Of a stretch of 64,000 bases of DNA, positions 34,932-44,635 are shown piece by piece (position 1 is the first letter of the stretch; every line of letters begins with the position of its first letter). The translations under genes and the position numbers were made by a program. Below the pieces are notes generated by a model. The model was not told where the DNA came from. It searched no databases and saw nothing but the letters and a program-made list of their open reading frames with translations. This stretch comes from JAAYYY01 sp964579295 (lineage in GTDB: Bacteria; Chloroflexota; Anaerolineae; Promineifilales; Promineifilaceae): the NCBI GenBank assembly GCA_964579295.1, contig CAZOGK010000001.1, forward strand, positions 214,302 through 278,301. The letters are read 5' to 3'.

Positions 34932-36533
34932 TTAGCGAATGATACTGGGGAGCAAGACCTGGAGCGGATCGACGATGACCGTTCCTGACCCGGTATTGTC
35001 GGCCGCGGTGGTCTCTGCTATCGCGTTGTCGCTATTCACTTTAACCCAGTAGCGATGAACGCCTGGCGTTAATCCGGGCCACGTAACCGAAGCTGTGTAG
35101 GCCCGAGTGGCGCAGCCGGTGATGCCCGCGGGAATCGTGGCGGAGGCGATTTCGCTGGTGAGCCCTGCATTGCTGTAGAACGTGACTTTGAGCGGGCCCT
35201 GTGTCTCAATCGTGCCGTTGTTGCGGATGATCGCCGAAATCTGGGCGCTGGCCGTGCCGCCTGAAGACCAGGCCACGCCTCCCGGCGCCGCGGAAAGGCG
35301 CAGGTTGGGGATGTAGCCGCCGCTCTGGCTCCAGTTCTGGTATGCCTGGCCCATGAGCGTCAGGCCGCTGCCGTCATCCTTCACCAGGTTGTTGGAGGTC
35401 CAGACGTGGCCTTCGTTGACGGCATACCAGTTCCACTGCTGCACCAGGCGATAATTATCTTCCGGAAAACCCAGCGACGTATCGGTGGTATTTTCCAGGA
35501 AGTTGAGCGTTGCGTTCATGAAGGCGGTGACACGCTGCGGAGAAAAGGTATTCTGGAACTCATCTTGCAGTGAGTAGCAATTCGGGCACGGTTCTGGCGG
35601 TGGCGGCGGCTGATCGGTCGGCTCCATGTATGGGTACAGCGTGCCGAACTCGGTCATGATCAGCGGCTTGTTCTGGTATCCGCGCGACTTCATCCACTGT
35701 CGCATCGCGTAGACCTGTTCTTTGAAGACGTTGAGGTTGTCGTGGTCGGCGTAGCAGTAGATTTGGCTCTGCCCGCACAGGGCCGCGTTGCCGCCGCTAA
35801 AGATCTTGGCGAGTGCCGGATCTGTCCCCAAAGCGATGCCGGCGCGCGAGGGTACAAGCTGACCATTCTGGTTGTACTCCGCCTCCGGCAGGATATAGAC
35901 GTGCATGTTCCAGAGGTCAACCGGCAGCGGCACATTGTGTGTGGCGATGTAGGCGTCGACGACGATGTCAAGATACTGCAGCCGGCCCGGCGTTACCTCG
36001 ACCAGGGCCGATGGCGTCACGAGAGCCGTCGGGTCATTGGCCTTAATCACCTTATAGATGTCATGGTAGGCCTTGGCATAGACCTTGGGCATGATGTCAT
36101 CCTGCCAGAAGACCCGGTCCACCTCGTTGCCGACCTGCCAGATGCGGCCGGGGTTGTTTTTTACCAGGGTCGCCAATGCCCCCAGCGATGGCGGCGAAGT
36201 CAGCACATAATCGTCCAAACGCGTATTACCGTTCCATTTTTGCTGGATGCGCACGGTGGGAACATGCTCTGCGCCGACCACGACAGGGCCCGGCGCCGAA
36301 TTGAACCCAAGCGTCCAGCCGATGCCCATAGCCTGCACATATGCGGCATGCGAGCCGACAACCGAGGTGCCGTAGCGGCAGCTTTGCGTGGCGCTGTCGG
36401 GCGTCTCAACCTGGACGGGGCTCTCGACAGCGGCCGGCGAGGCGTTGGTTGGTTTGCTGGCAAAGGCGATGACGGCGGCCGCGACGATGCCCGTAATCAG
36501 CAGAACAAGATGTCTTGTATACTGTCTCGTCAT
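34932..36533 (-). CDS. Secreted glycoside-hydrolase-like protein with CARDB domain
   Basis: A 533-residue protein with an N-terminal signal or anchor (about 9-25). A TIM-barrel-like domain (about 50-390) carries 'WQVGNEVDR' (Glu137, candidate acid/base) and 'LIMTEFGTLYP' (Glu295, candidate nucleophile), the layout of clan GH-A enzymes. A CARDB-like beta-sandwich follows at about 405-520. The last residues are VLLPSIIR. I do not recognise the GH family, and activity is inferred only from the two glutamates. The gene lies 21 nt behind the GT-C membrane gene and should be cotranscribed with it. Confidence 0.7.
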   Translation of the reverse strand: MTRQYTRHLVLLITGIVAAAVIAFASKPTNASPAAVESPVQVETPDSATQSCRYGTSVVGSHAAYVQAMGIGWTLGFNSAPGPVVVGAEHVPTVRIQQKWNGNTRLDDYVLTSPPSLGALATLVKNNPGRIWQVGNEVDRVFWQDDIMPKVYAKAYHDIYKVIKANDPTALVTPSALVEVTPGRLQYLDIVVDAYIATHNVPLPVDLWNMHVYILPEAEYNQNGQLVPSRAGIALGTDPALAKIFSGGNAALCGQSQIYCYADHDNLNVFKEQVYAMRQWMKSRGYQNKPLIMTEFGTLYPYMEPTDQPPPPPEPCPNCYSLQDEFQNTFSPQRVTAFMNATLNFLENTTDTSLGFPEDNYRLVQQWNWYAVNEGHVWTSNNLVKDDGSGLTLMGQAYQNWSQSGGYIPNLRLSAAPGGVAWSSGGTASAQISAIIRNNGTIETQGPLKVTFYSNAGLTSEIASATIPAGITGCATRAYTASVTWPGLTPGVHRYWVKVNSDNAIAETTAADNTGSGTVIVDPLQVLLPSIIR

Positions 36534-36554
36534 ATCGTTCCTATGAGCCTTACC

Positions 36555-37898
36555 CTACGTAGAGTAGGCTGACACAATCAGGCGTAGAACAAGCCATAGG
36601 TTAGCAAAGAACAAAAGAAGGGCCAAATAGCCTAATCTAACCAGTGGCCGGCGACCGGGCCAGAGAGCAGGCCGGGCCGTATAGCCGCCTGCGGCCAGGG
36701 CTGCCAGAACCGGTACCAGGGCAAAGGCGAAGCGAAACTGCGGCTGAAAGCGGTTCATATTGATGCGCAGATAACCGGCAACGACGGCGCCAATCCAGAG
36801 TAGCAAGAGGACGACGACGAACGGCGCGCGCGGCTGCGAGCGCAGGCGCCACAGCCCCGCGGCGACGCCCGCCAGCAGGATAGCCCACCACAGGTGGGCC
36901 TGCCATGGCGGCGCGGCGACGTTCATCCAGCCAAGGCGGGCCCAGCCTGAGCTGGCCGTCAGGCGCAGCACCTCCACCCAGTAGGTGAAGGTCGCTGCGG
37001 CCGGGGCGCTGCCGCCAAAAGCGCGCGCACTGGCCTGCAGATTGGCCCGCAGCGTTGGCTCCAGCGCCGCCAACAGCGCCGCGCCGCCCAGGACGGCCAG
37101 CATCAAGAGCCCTGACTGCCGCAGGAGTGGCCGCTGCTCTGGTCGCAGCCGAAAGTCGAGCGCAAAGCCGGCCAGGACGATGACGACCGTGAACGCGGCC
37201 GTGAGCTTGGTCAGGCCGGCCAGGATGGCGACGACGGCGGCGACTATGTAACGCTGCGGACGCCGCCCGCGCAGCAGAAGGGCGAGAACGGCTGCCGCCA
37301 GGGCAGCCGCGGGTACATCGTTGCTGATCGCCCGGCTCATGTAGACGAACTGCGGCCAGCCGGCGACAATCGTCGTCGCCAGAACGGCGGTAGCCGGCCG
37401 CTGCGGGAAAACGGCCCGCGCAATCTGGTATGTCGCCCACAGCAATAGCAGGCCAGAGGCCAGTGTTAAGAGGCGCACCGCCGTGACGGCCGGCGTCTCC
37501 GCCAGCCCCCACACCTGCTCATGGGCAAACATGGCCGGCGCGCCGGCGGTCCAGGCCGGGTTATTAGGGGGGAACTCGTAGTGCAGCGCGGAGGCGCCGA
37601 GCTGATGGATCGTGAGCTGTACCGCGCCGGATGCCACGTAGTAAAGCGGCATGTGGTAGCACATGTGCCCGGAGAGAAGGGTCGTACGGCTCCACCATTC
37701 CCCGGACGGCCAGGGCTCGATACGCGGCAGCCGCCGCTCTTGCGCCACCTGTTCGATGCACTGCAGATGGCCCGGCTCGTCGGGCGACTCTCCCGGAGGC
37801 ACCGCGAACAGGTAGAGAGCGCCCAGCGACAGATAGAGTAGCAAGGGGATGAGGAGAATCCGCCGGCTGTGAACGGGCGGCGCTATGCGTTCGTCCAT
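36555..37898 (-). CDS. Membrane glycosyltransferase, GT-C/DUF2142-like
   Basis: This 447-residue protein starts at 37898 (MDERIAPPVHSRRIL). A hydrophobic helix is followed by an extracytoplasmic loop with 'GESPDEPGHLQCIEQV', where Asp/Glu in the first loop resembles the catalytic acidic motif of GT-C enzymes (GT39, ArnT, DUF2142). About ten further membrane helices follow, with 'SRAISNDVPAAALAAA' after the second loop. Such enzymes move sugars from polyprenyl-phosphate carriers. The frame extends upstream to 38441 but that would cover mutS2, so the ATG at 37898 is used. It is divergent from mutS2. Confidence 0.78.
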   Translation of the reverse strand: MDERIAPPVHSRRILLIPLLLYLSLGALYLFAVPPGESPDEPGHLQCIEQVAQERRLPRIEPWPSGEWWSRTTLLSGHMCYHMPLYYVASGAVQLTIHQLGASALHYEFPPNNPAWTAGAPAMFAHEQVWGLAETPAVTAVRLLTLASGLLLLWATYQIARAVFPQRPATAVLATTIVAGWPQFVYMSRAISNDVPAAALAAAVLALLLRGRRPQRYIVAAVVAILAGLTKLTAAFTVVIVLAGFALDFRLRPEQRPLLRQSGLLMLAVLGGAALLAALEPTLRANLQASARAFGGSAPAAATFTYWVEVLRLTASSGWARLGWMNVAAPPWQAHLWWAILLAGVAAGLWRLRSQPRAPFVVVLLLLWIGAVVAGYLRINMNRFQPQFRFAFALVPVLAALAAGGYTARPALWPGRRPLVRLGYLALLLFFANLWLVLRLIVSAYST

Positions 37899-37979
37899 GT
37901 AAGGATTGCGCCGGATTGCGGGCAGGCGGGCAAGCAGCTCATGGTCATCCGTTCTGCAAAATGGTAAAAATGGTGCCCT

Positions 37980-40400
37980 ATGGACGAAAAGACGCTCCGC
38001 ATCCTGGAATTCGACAAGATCCTGGACCGGCTGGCCCATTATACCAGCTTTAGCGCCGGGGAGGCGATGGCGCGCGGCCTGCGGCCGACCGCAGACGCCG
38101 ACGAAGCGGCGCGGCGCCAGGCCGAGACGAATGAAGCGCTGCGGCTCTTTGACACCGGCAGTGAGGCGACGATTGGCGGCGCCCGCGACGTGCGCCGGGC
38201 GGCCGATAATGCCGTGCGCGGCTTCGTCCTGCGCCCGGAAGATCTGCTCGACGTGCGCAACACGCTCATCGCCGCCCGCAACTTGCAACGGGCTCTGCTG
38301 CGTGTCGAAGAGCGCTACCCGCACCTGGCGGCCATTGCCCACCTGATTGAGGAGATCCCGGGCCTGGTGCAGGCCATTGGCGAAGCGATTGACGAGGATC
38401 GAGGCGAGGTGCTCGATAGCGCCAGCGAGCGGCTGGCGCACATCCGCCGCTCAATCCGCGTCGCGCACAGCCGCATCCACGAACGGCTGCAAAGTCTGCT
38501 CAGCAGCAGCATGAACCGCTTCCTGCAGGAGCCGATTATTACGACGCGGGGCGGGCGCTATGTGGTGCCGCTGAAAGCCGAATACAAAGGGCGCATCCGC
38601 GGCATTGTGCACGACCAGAGCGGCAGTGGCGCTACCCTGTGGATCGAGCCGATGAACACGGTCGAGCTAAACAACGAGTACCGCTCGCTGCAAATAGAGG
38701 AGGAAGAGGAGATCCAGCGCATCCTGGCCGCCCTCTCGGCTCAGGTGGCCGCCCACGCCGATGCGGTGAAGCGGGTGGTCGAACGCATGGCGGAGCTGGA
38801 CCTCATCTTCGCCCGCGCCCGCTACGCCTCTGCCCTGAATGCAATAGCGCCGGCGTTCGTCCCCTGGCGCTCGCCGCGCGGCGGGCACGGGCGCAGGGCC
38901 GCCGCGCTGTCCGCCAACCGCCATCCCGGCTCGACCATCTGGATTCGCGGCGCGCGCCACCCGTTGCTGCCCCCGGATTCGGTAGTTCCGACCGATCTAC
39001 TTCTCGACGAAGAGGTCTACCTGGTGCTCATTACCGGGCCGAACACGGGCGGTAAGACGGTCAGCCTCAAGACAGTAGGGTTGATGGCGCTAATGGCCCA
39101 GTCAGGGCTCCACCTGCCCGCAGTAGAGGCGCGCCTCACTGCTTTCGACGATGTTTTTGCCGATATCGGCGACGAACAGTCGATTGAACAGAGTCTGTCT
39201 ACTTTCTCGTCGCATATCACCAACATTACCCGCATTCTGCAGCAGGTGGACGAGCGCTCGCTGGTCTTGCTGGACGAACTTGGCTCAGGCACCGACCCGG
39301 CCGAAGGCGCGGCCCTGGCCCAGGCTATCGTCAACTTCCTGCGCGACAAGGGCGCGACGACTTTTGTCGCCACCCACTACCCGGAGCTCAAGGTCTATGC
39401 CAGCCAGACGCCAGGGGCGACCAATGCCTCGCTGCTCTTTGACGTCGATACGCTTTCACCTACCTACGAGATGACGATCGGCCTCCCCGGCCGCTCCAAC
39501 GCCGTTGCCATTGCCCGGCGCCTGGGGCTGGACGAGACAATCCTGGACGACGCCCTGACACTGCTCGGCGCCGGCAGCACGCGCGCGGCCACGCTGCTCG
39601 ACTCGATCTACGACATTCGCGAGCGTATCTCGTCGCAGGAAGCGGCGACGCGGCTGGCGCTGCAGAAGGTCGAGCGCGAGCGTGATGAGTTGCAGCAGCG
39701 GCTGGACCGCATCGACGCCGAGCGCGACGAAGTGCTGGCCGAAGCGCGTCGCCAGGCTCAGGAAGAGATCGAAGTGGTGCGCGAGGAGCTGCGCCGGGTG
39801 CGCAGCCAGCTCCGCGCCGGGCGCGGCGAGGCAGACGTGTCGGCGAATGCGCTCAAACAGCTTGGTAAGGAGCTGCAGCAAGTGGAAAGCGGCCTCCAGG
39901 AAAGCGCCCCGGCGCCCCCCTCACAGCGCCGGGCCATGCGCCGCCTGCGCGATACCCTGCAGGTCGGCGACCGCGTGCTGGTCAAGTCGTTGAACCAGAG
40001 CGGCGAAATCATCTCTCTGGGCAACAAAGACGCCGAAGTCGCCCTGGGCCGTCTCAAGACACGGGTCAGCCTGACCGAGCTGAAGCTGCTGGAGGAGGCC
40101 AGCGCCGCCGAGCCCGTGCAGCCCACCGTGCGCGTGCAAGTCCGCGAGGCGCCGCCCATGGAGCTGGACCTGCGCGGCGCCACCGTCGAAGAAGGGCTGG
40201 CGCGGCTGGAGAGCTACATGAACAGCGCCCTTCTCGCCGACCTGCCCTACGTGCGCATCATTCACGGCAAAGGAACGGGCCGGCTGCGGGAAGCAGTGCG
40301 CGACACGCTGCGCCGCGATACGCGGATACGGTCGTGGGAAGAAGGCAAGGAGAGCGAGGGCGGGGCCGGGGTGACCGTCGTCAAACTCTCGCTCGACTAA
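37980..40400 (+). CDS. mutS2: Endonuclease MutS2
   Basis: The 806-residue protein has N-terminal MutS-like core domains with 'TRGGRYVVPLKAEYKGRIRGIVHD'. The ATPase has Walker A 'ITGPNTGGKTVSLKT', the signature 'STFSSHITN' and Walker B 'LVLLDELGSGTDPAEGAAL'. A coiled-coil region lies at about 530-640, and a C-terminal Smr nuclease domain has 'LDLRGATVEEGLARLE' and 'IHGKGTGRLREAV'. MutS2 acts against recombination and, in some bacteria, rescues collided ribosomes. All expected domains are intact. Confidence 0.96.
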   Translation: MDEKTLRILEFDKILDRLAHYTSFSAGEAMARGLRPTADADEAARRQAETNEALRLFDTGSEATIGGARDVRRAADNAVRGFVLRPEDLLDVRNTLIAARNLQRALLRVEERYPHLAAIAHLIEEIPGLVQAIGEAIDEDRGEVLDSASERLAHIRRSIRVAHSRIHERLQSLLSSSMNRFLQEPIITTRGGRYVVPLKAEYKGRIRGIVHDQSGSGATLWIEPMNTVELNNEYRSLQIEEEEEIQRILAALSAQVAAHADAVKRVVERMAELDLIFARARYASALNAIAPAFVPWRSPRGGHGRRAAALSANRHPGSTIWIRGARHPLLPPDSVVPTDLLLDEEVYLVLITGPNTGGKTVSLKTVGLMALMAQSGLHLPAVEARLTAFDDVFADIGDEQSIEQSLSTFSSHITNITRILQQVDERSLVLLDELGSGTDPAEGAALAQAIVNFLRDKGATTFVATHYPELKVYASQTPGATNASLLFDVDTLSPTYEMTIGLPGRSNAVAIARRLGLDETILDDALTLLGAGSTRAATLLDSIYDIRERISSQEAATRLALQKVERERDELQQRLDRIDAERDEVLAEARRQAQEEIEVVREELRRVRSQLRAGRGEADVSANALKQLGKELQQVESGLQESAPAPPSQRRAMRRLRDTLQVGDRVLVKSLNQSGEIISLGNKDAEVALGRLKTRVSLTELKLLEEASAAEPVQPTVRVQVREAPPMELDLRGATVEEGLARLESYMNSALLADLPYVRIIHGKGTGRLREAVRDTLRRDTRIRSWEEGKESEGGAGVTVVKLSLD

Positions 40401-40442
40401 AAGGAGCCAGCCACACCTGCCTATCATTACTGTGGAGCCGCT

Positions 40443-41309
40443 ATGCCCGACGCCGACGAGCTGACCAAGCGAGCCCCGGCGCTGCTGACCGGCGCCCGCC
40501 GCCTCAAGGAGCGCGCGCTGCCCATTCTCACGCGGCTGACTCGTATTGGCTACGTCGCTGATGGCTTCGTCTATCTGCTCGTCGGCCTGCTGGCGCTTGA
40601 CGCCAGCCTGGGCGCTCGCAGCCCCGAGATCAGTCGCGAGGAGGCCCTGCGCGCCATTGTTGCCGAGCCGTTTGGTCGGCTGCTCCTCGTGCTCATCGCC
40701 TTTGGCCTGGCCGGCTACTCGCTTGGGCATTTGCTGATGGCCGCGCGCGACCCGGCTAAAGAGAACCGGACAGGCCTGATCAGTATCGTCAACCGCGTTG
40801 CGCACGTCTGCAACGGGCTGATCCATCTCAGCCTGGCCCTCGTCGCCGCACAGCTCGGGCTGGGGCTCGGCCCCACAACCAGCGATGGGCGCACGCCAGC
40901 CGACTGGACGCGGGCGCTGCTGGCCGCGCCGCTGGGGCAGGAGCTGGTCATCGGCGCCGGCCTCGTCTTCATAGGGCTGGCTACCTATCAGCTGCATAAA
41001 GCCATCACGGCCAACTTTCGCCGCGCGCTCCACCTGGACCGCTTATCCGCCGGCCAGGAGCAGTGGCTGGTGTGGACCGGCCGCATTGGCTACGTGGTGA
41101 GGGCGCTTATCTACGGGCTTATGGGCATCTTCCTGGTGCAGGCGGCGCGGCGCTTCGACCCTGAAGAAGCGCGCGGCCTGGGCCAGACGCTGGCTGCCAT
41201 CGCCAGCCAGGATTATGGGCTCTATCTGTTGGCCCTTGTCGCCGGTGGTCTCATCGCCTTCGGCCTTTACGTCATCCTCCTGAGCCGCTACCGCAACTTC
41301 AACCTGTAG
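40443..41309 (+). CDS. DUF1206 family membrane protein
   Basis: A 288-residue membrane protein with three repeats of a two-helix unit. Each begins with an Arg-x-Gly-Tyr motif: 'LTRIGYVADGFVYLLVGLLAL', 'VNRVAHVCNGLIHLSLALVAA' and 'TGRIGYVVRALIYGLMGIFLV'. This triple arrangement is the DUF1206 pattern. Function is unknown. It follows mutS2 by 42 nt and may share its transcript. Confidence 0.85.
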   Translation: MPDADELTKRAPALLTGARRLKERALPILTRLTRIGYVADGFVYLLVGLLALDASLGARSPEISREEALRAIVAEPFGRLLLVLIAFGLAGYSLGHLLMAARDPAKENRTGLISIVNRVAHVCNGLIHLSLALVAAQLGLGLGPTTSDGRTPADWTRALLAAPLGQELVIGAGLVFIGLATYQLHKAITANFRRALHLDRLSAGQEQWLVWTGRIGYVVRALIYGLMGIFLVQAARRFDPEEARGLGQTLAAIASQDYGLYLLALVAGGLIAFGLYVILLSRYRNFNL

Positions 41310-41367
41310 CCGGAACCCGTCGTCCCCGGCCATTGGCCCTGATAGGGCGGCGTGCTAGACTAGCTTC

Positions 41368-41850
41368 ATGAGCGATATCCAGCGGCAGCAGGCGGCCATT
41401 CTCTTTGAGCGCGCTTACAAGCACCAGATGCGCGGCGAGCTGGCCGACGCCATCCAGCTCTACAAACGCTCCTTAGAGGCGTTCCCCACGGCAGAGGCGC
41501 ACACCTTTCTTGGCTGGACCTACAGCATGATGATGCGCTATGAAGAGGCCATTGAGGAATGTGAAAAAGCCATCGCCGTCGATCCTGCTTTTGGCAACCC
41601 CTATAACGACATCGGCGCCTATCTGATTGAGCTGGATCGCTGGGAAGAGGCCATTCCCTGGCTGGAGCAGGCCACGACGGCAGCCCGCTATGAAGTGCCC
41701 CAGTTCGCCCATATGAACCTGGGCCGGGTCTACGAGCATCTGGGCGACTATCAACAGGCGCTAGCCTGCTTCGACCGGGCCCTGACTATCGACCCGCTCT
41801 ACCGCACGGCGCACCTGGCCAAGTACGCGCTCCTCGCCCAGCTTAACTGA
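41368..41850 (+). CDS. Tetratricopeptide repeat protein
   Basis: A 160-residue soluble protein made of about four TPR units, for example 'AYKHQMRGELADAIQLYKRSLEAFP', 'WTYSMMMRYEEAIEECEKAIAVDP' and 'GRVYEHLGDYQQALACFDRALTIDP'. TPRs mediate protein-protein contact and give no specific role here. It converges with the sugar dehydrogenase gene, one base apart. Confidence 0.85.
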   Translation: MSDIQRQQAAILFERAYKHQMRGELADAIQLYKRSLEAFPTAEAHTFLGWTYSMMMRYEEAIEECEKAIAVDPAFGNPYNDIGAYLIELDRWEEAIPWLEQATTAARYEVPQFAHMNLGRVYEHLGDYQQALACFDRALTIDPLYRTAHLAKYALLAQLN

Positions 41851-41851
41851 G

Positions 41852-43162
41852 TTACAGGGCGATAACCTGCGCCCGGCCCTGCACGCGGCGCAGCGCGTTG
41901 CGCGTATCCAGAACCAGCCGCGCCTCCTCGACCACACAATGCCAGTCAATCGCGTCGTGGTGCGTGACGACTACAACGCAATCGGCCTCTTGCAGCAGCC
42001 CGGCGCTGAGCGGCGTCGAGGAGAGGGAGATCCCTTCCGGTTCCAGCGTGGGCACAAATGGATCGTGATAGCTCACGCTGGCGCCCTTCTCCTGGAGCAG
42101 CACCAGCACGTCCAGCGCCGGGCTTTCCCGCACGTCGCTGACGTTGGGCTTGTAGGCCACGCCCAGGACGAGGATACGGCTGCCGTTTAGCGCCTTACGC
42201 GCGCCGTTCAGCGCCTCGGCAACGCGGGAGACGACGTAATCGGGCATATGCCGGTTCACGTCGTCGGCCAGCTCGATGAAGCGCGCCGTGTAGTTCAGCG
42301 TGCGCAGCTTCCAGCTCAGGTAGTGCGGGTCGATGGGGATACAGTGGCCGCCGAGGCCGGGCCCCGGATAAAAGGGCATGAAGCCATAGGGCTTGGTGGC
42401 CGCCGCTTCCACCACTTCCCAGACGTCGAGGCCGAGCCGGTCGCACATCAGGGCCACTTCGTTCACCAGCCCGATGTTCACCGCGCGAAAAGTATTCTCC
42501 AGCAGCTTGACCATCTCCGCCGCGGCCGGGCTGGAAACGGGTACTGGCTCGGCCACAACCGTGCCATAAAGCGCCAGCGCTGCTTCCAGGCACGCAGGCG
42601 TCATACCGCCAATGACTTTGGGCGTCGTCCAGACGTTATAGTCGGTCCGGCCGGGGTCGATGCGCTCTGGCGAAAAAGCAAGGAAGAAATCCTCGCCCAC
42701 CTGGCAGCCGTTTTCGCCCAGGCGCGGCAGGATGATCTCCTCGGTCGTTCCCGGATAGGTGGTGCTCTCCAGGATCACCAGCTTGCCGGAACAGCCGTGA
42801 GCGGCAATGCGCTCGGCGGCGTCGACAATGTAGGAGATGTCAGGGTCGCGCGACTTGCCGAGCGGCGTGGGCACGCAGATGGAGATGGCATCAATATCGG
42901 CCAGCTCCGCGTAGTCGGCGCTGGCGCGGAAGCGACCCGCCTCGACCAGGGGCGCGAGCGCCTGGTCGGGCACGTCTTCCACGTAGCTCTCGCCGCGGTT
43001 CAAGGAGGCAACCTTGTCCGGGTCGACGTCGACGCCGAGCACGCGGAAACCTGCTTCGGCAAAGGCGACGGCCAGCGGCAGGCCGACGTAACCGACGCCG
43101 ACGACGGCGATTGTCAGATCGCGAGAGGCAATTCGTGTGAGAAGTCGTTCTTTAGCGTTCAT
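41852..43162 (-). CDS. Nucleotide-sugar dehydrogenase (UDP-GlcNAc/UDP-ManNAc type)
   Basis: A 436-residue enzyme with the N-terminal NAD site 'VVGVGYVGLPLAVAFA'. The catalytic Cys lies in 'PGPGLGGHCIPIDPHYLSWK', and the C-terminal nucleotide-sugar domain has 'VLGVAYKPNVSDVRESPALDV'. The form 'GLGGHCIPIDPxYLSWK' is closer to the UDP-HexNAc dehydrogenases (WbpA/WecC group) than to UDP-glucose dehydrogenase. It oxidises C6 to a uronic acid for cell-surface glycans. The ATG at 43162 is preceded by AGGA; a TTG lies one codon earlier. No other capsule gene is adjacent. Confidence 0.92.
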   Translation of the reverse strand: MNAKERLLTRIASRDLTIAVVGVGYVGLPLAVAFAEAGFRVLGVDVDPDKVASLNRGESYVEDVPDQALAPLVEAGRFRASADYAELADIDAISICVPTPLGKSRDPDISYIVDAAERIAAHGCSGKLVILESTTYPGTTEEIILPRLGENGCQVGEDFFLAFSPERIDPGRTDYNVWTTPKVIGGMTPACLEAALALYGTVVAEPVPVSSPAAAEMVKLLENTFRAVNIGLVNEVALMCDRLGLDVWEVVEAAATKPYGFMPFYPGPGLGGHCIPIDPHYLSWKLRTLNYTARFIELADDVNRHMPDYVVSRVAEALNGARKALNGSRILVLGVAYKPNVSDVRESPALDVLVLLQEKGASVSYHDPFVPTLEPEGISLSSTPLSAGLLQEADCVVVVTHHDAIDWHCVVEEARLVLDTRNALRRVQGRAQVIAL

Positions 43163-43307
43163 CAACGTCCTGGCTGGTAAGCCCTCTGCGCGGCGCTGCC
43201 GCCACGATTAATTGTTGACACGAAGAGCTGAGCGCCCCCGCTGTCTACTCTAGCAAAGCGAGCCGGCCTTCGCAATAGAAAGGCTCTCCTTTTGCGTAAG
43301 AGAATGG

Positions 43308-44633
43308 TCACGTCAGCAGCGCGACCAGCGCGCGCGGCCAGGCCGGAAAGAGTGTGAGCAGCAGCGCAAGTAGCAGGAGCAATGCCGCCGCGGCCTGCAC
43401 CGGCGCCAGCCGGCGCATAGCGCTCCACCCTGGCAGGGACGCCATTCTACCCGGCGGCAGTGAGCGCCAGACGCCGGCCGCGGCGGCGGCGACGCCCAGG
43501 AGGGCGATGGCCGCCAGCCAGGGCGACTGCTCGCCGAGGAGGGCAATCTCTGTCCAGCGGCCGGCAAAGCCGGGGGTCAGGGGCAGGCCGAGCAGGGTGA
43601 AGGCGCCGTAGGCCACGAGCAGCAGCGGCCAGAGCGCGCCCTGGTAGTCAACCCGGCCGCCCGCCGCCGTCCGCGGCCGGGGCTCGACATAGGCCAGCCC
43701 CACCATCGCCAGCGCCAGCGCCAGAGTGCGTCCCAGGACCATGAGCAGGGCCGCCGGCAAACCAGCCGGCCCGGCGCCGAGCGCGGCCAGCACCGCGCCC
43801 ATGTCCAGTAGGGCGGCGTAGGCCACGGTCTGGTGCAGCCGTCGCGCCGCCAGCGCCATGACCCCGGCGAGCGCCATAGTCGCCACGCCCGCCAGACGCA
43901 GCCAGAGCGAGAGGCCAGTCTGCGCCAGAGCCGGGCTGGCGTCCAGGACGGTGGCTGCATAGGTGACAAGCGCCAGCTGCGCCAGGCCGAGGACAAAGAC
44001 GACCGAGAGCGGCGAGGCCTCGGCAAAGAGCGGGCGTACCCAGAAATGGAACGGCGCGCCGGCCAGCAGCAACACGATGCCCAGCAAGATCAGCCGCCAC
44101 AGGCTGCGCAGAAAGACGAGCTGCTCCGAATCGACCATCCAGCCGGCCACAAGAAAGAAGGGAAGGGCCAGCGCCATCACCAGCAGAAAGCGGGTGGCCG
44201 AGCGGGTTGAGCCCGGCCGGCCCGACTGGATCAGGGCGACCTGGAACGCGGCGGCGACCACCAGGGCGGTGGCGCCGTAGACAAAGGGGCGGATCATCAG
44301 CGCCAGCGCCAGCGGCGCCAGCGCCGCCGTCAGCGATGGCGCAAAATCGCGCCCCTGCGGCCAGAGTGCGGCCAGCAGCAGCAGCACTGCCGCGCCGGCA
44401 AAGAGCAAGACGAGAATGCGGCCGGTAGCGGCGTCGAAGAGCAGCGTGCGCCCCAGCGGCTCCCACTGCAGCGCGGCCTCGCCTGCTGCCGGTGCGGCGC
44501 TGCTAATGCTCAGCCCCAGCAGCGCCGCGCCGGCCGCGCCCACCGCCGCAGCCGCGCCAGGCCAGCGCCGCAGCAGCACGGTGAGAGCCGCCAGCAAGAG
44601 AGGTCCGGCGAAGATGATGGTCAGAGCAGACAT
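43308..44633 (-). CDS. NuoN/NuoM-like antiporter-family membrane subunit
   Basis: A 441-residue polytopic membrane protein (about 14 helices) starting MSALTIIFAGPLLLA. It belongs by overall pattern to the proton-pumping NADH-quinone/Mrp antiporter family: 'GAPFHFWVRPLFAEASPLSVVFVLG' matches the 'PFHFWLPDA...AP.P' helix, and 'YGAFTLLGLPLTPGFAGRW' matches the late 'F...GlP.t.GF.gK'. The Lys normally found just before PFHFW and the Glu of helix 5 are not seen. It is the last gene of a three-gene module, 2 nt after its neighbour. No NADH- or quinone-binding subunits are nearby. Confidence 0.72.
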   Translation of the reverse strand: MSALTIIFAGPLLLAALTVLLRRWPGAAAAVGAAGAALLGLSISSAAPAAGEAALQWEPLGRTLLFDAATGRILVLLFAGAAVLLLLAALWPQGRDFAPSLTAALAPLALALMIRPFVYGATALVVAAAFQVALIQSGRPGSTRSATRFLLVMALALPFFLVAGWMVDSEQLVFLRSLWRLILLGIVLLLAGAPFHFWVRPLFAEASPLSVVFVLGLAQLALVTYAATVLDASPALAQTGLSLWLRLAGVATMALAGVMALAARRLHQTVAYAALLDMGAVLAALGAGPAGLPAALLMVLGRTLALALAMVGLAYVEPRPRTAAGGRVDYQGALWPLLLVAYGAFTLLGLPLTPGFAGRWTEIALLGEQSPWLAAIALLGVAAAAAGVWRSLPPGRMASLPGWSAMRRLAPVQAAAALLLLLALLLTLFPAWPRALVALLT

Positions 44634-44635
44634 AA

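Noticed and set aside
43215..43220. TTGACA that resembles a tac-like -35
   Set aside because: On the plus strand no -10 follows at 16-18 bp and no gene starts downstream in that direction.
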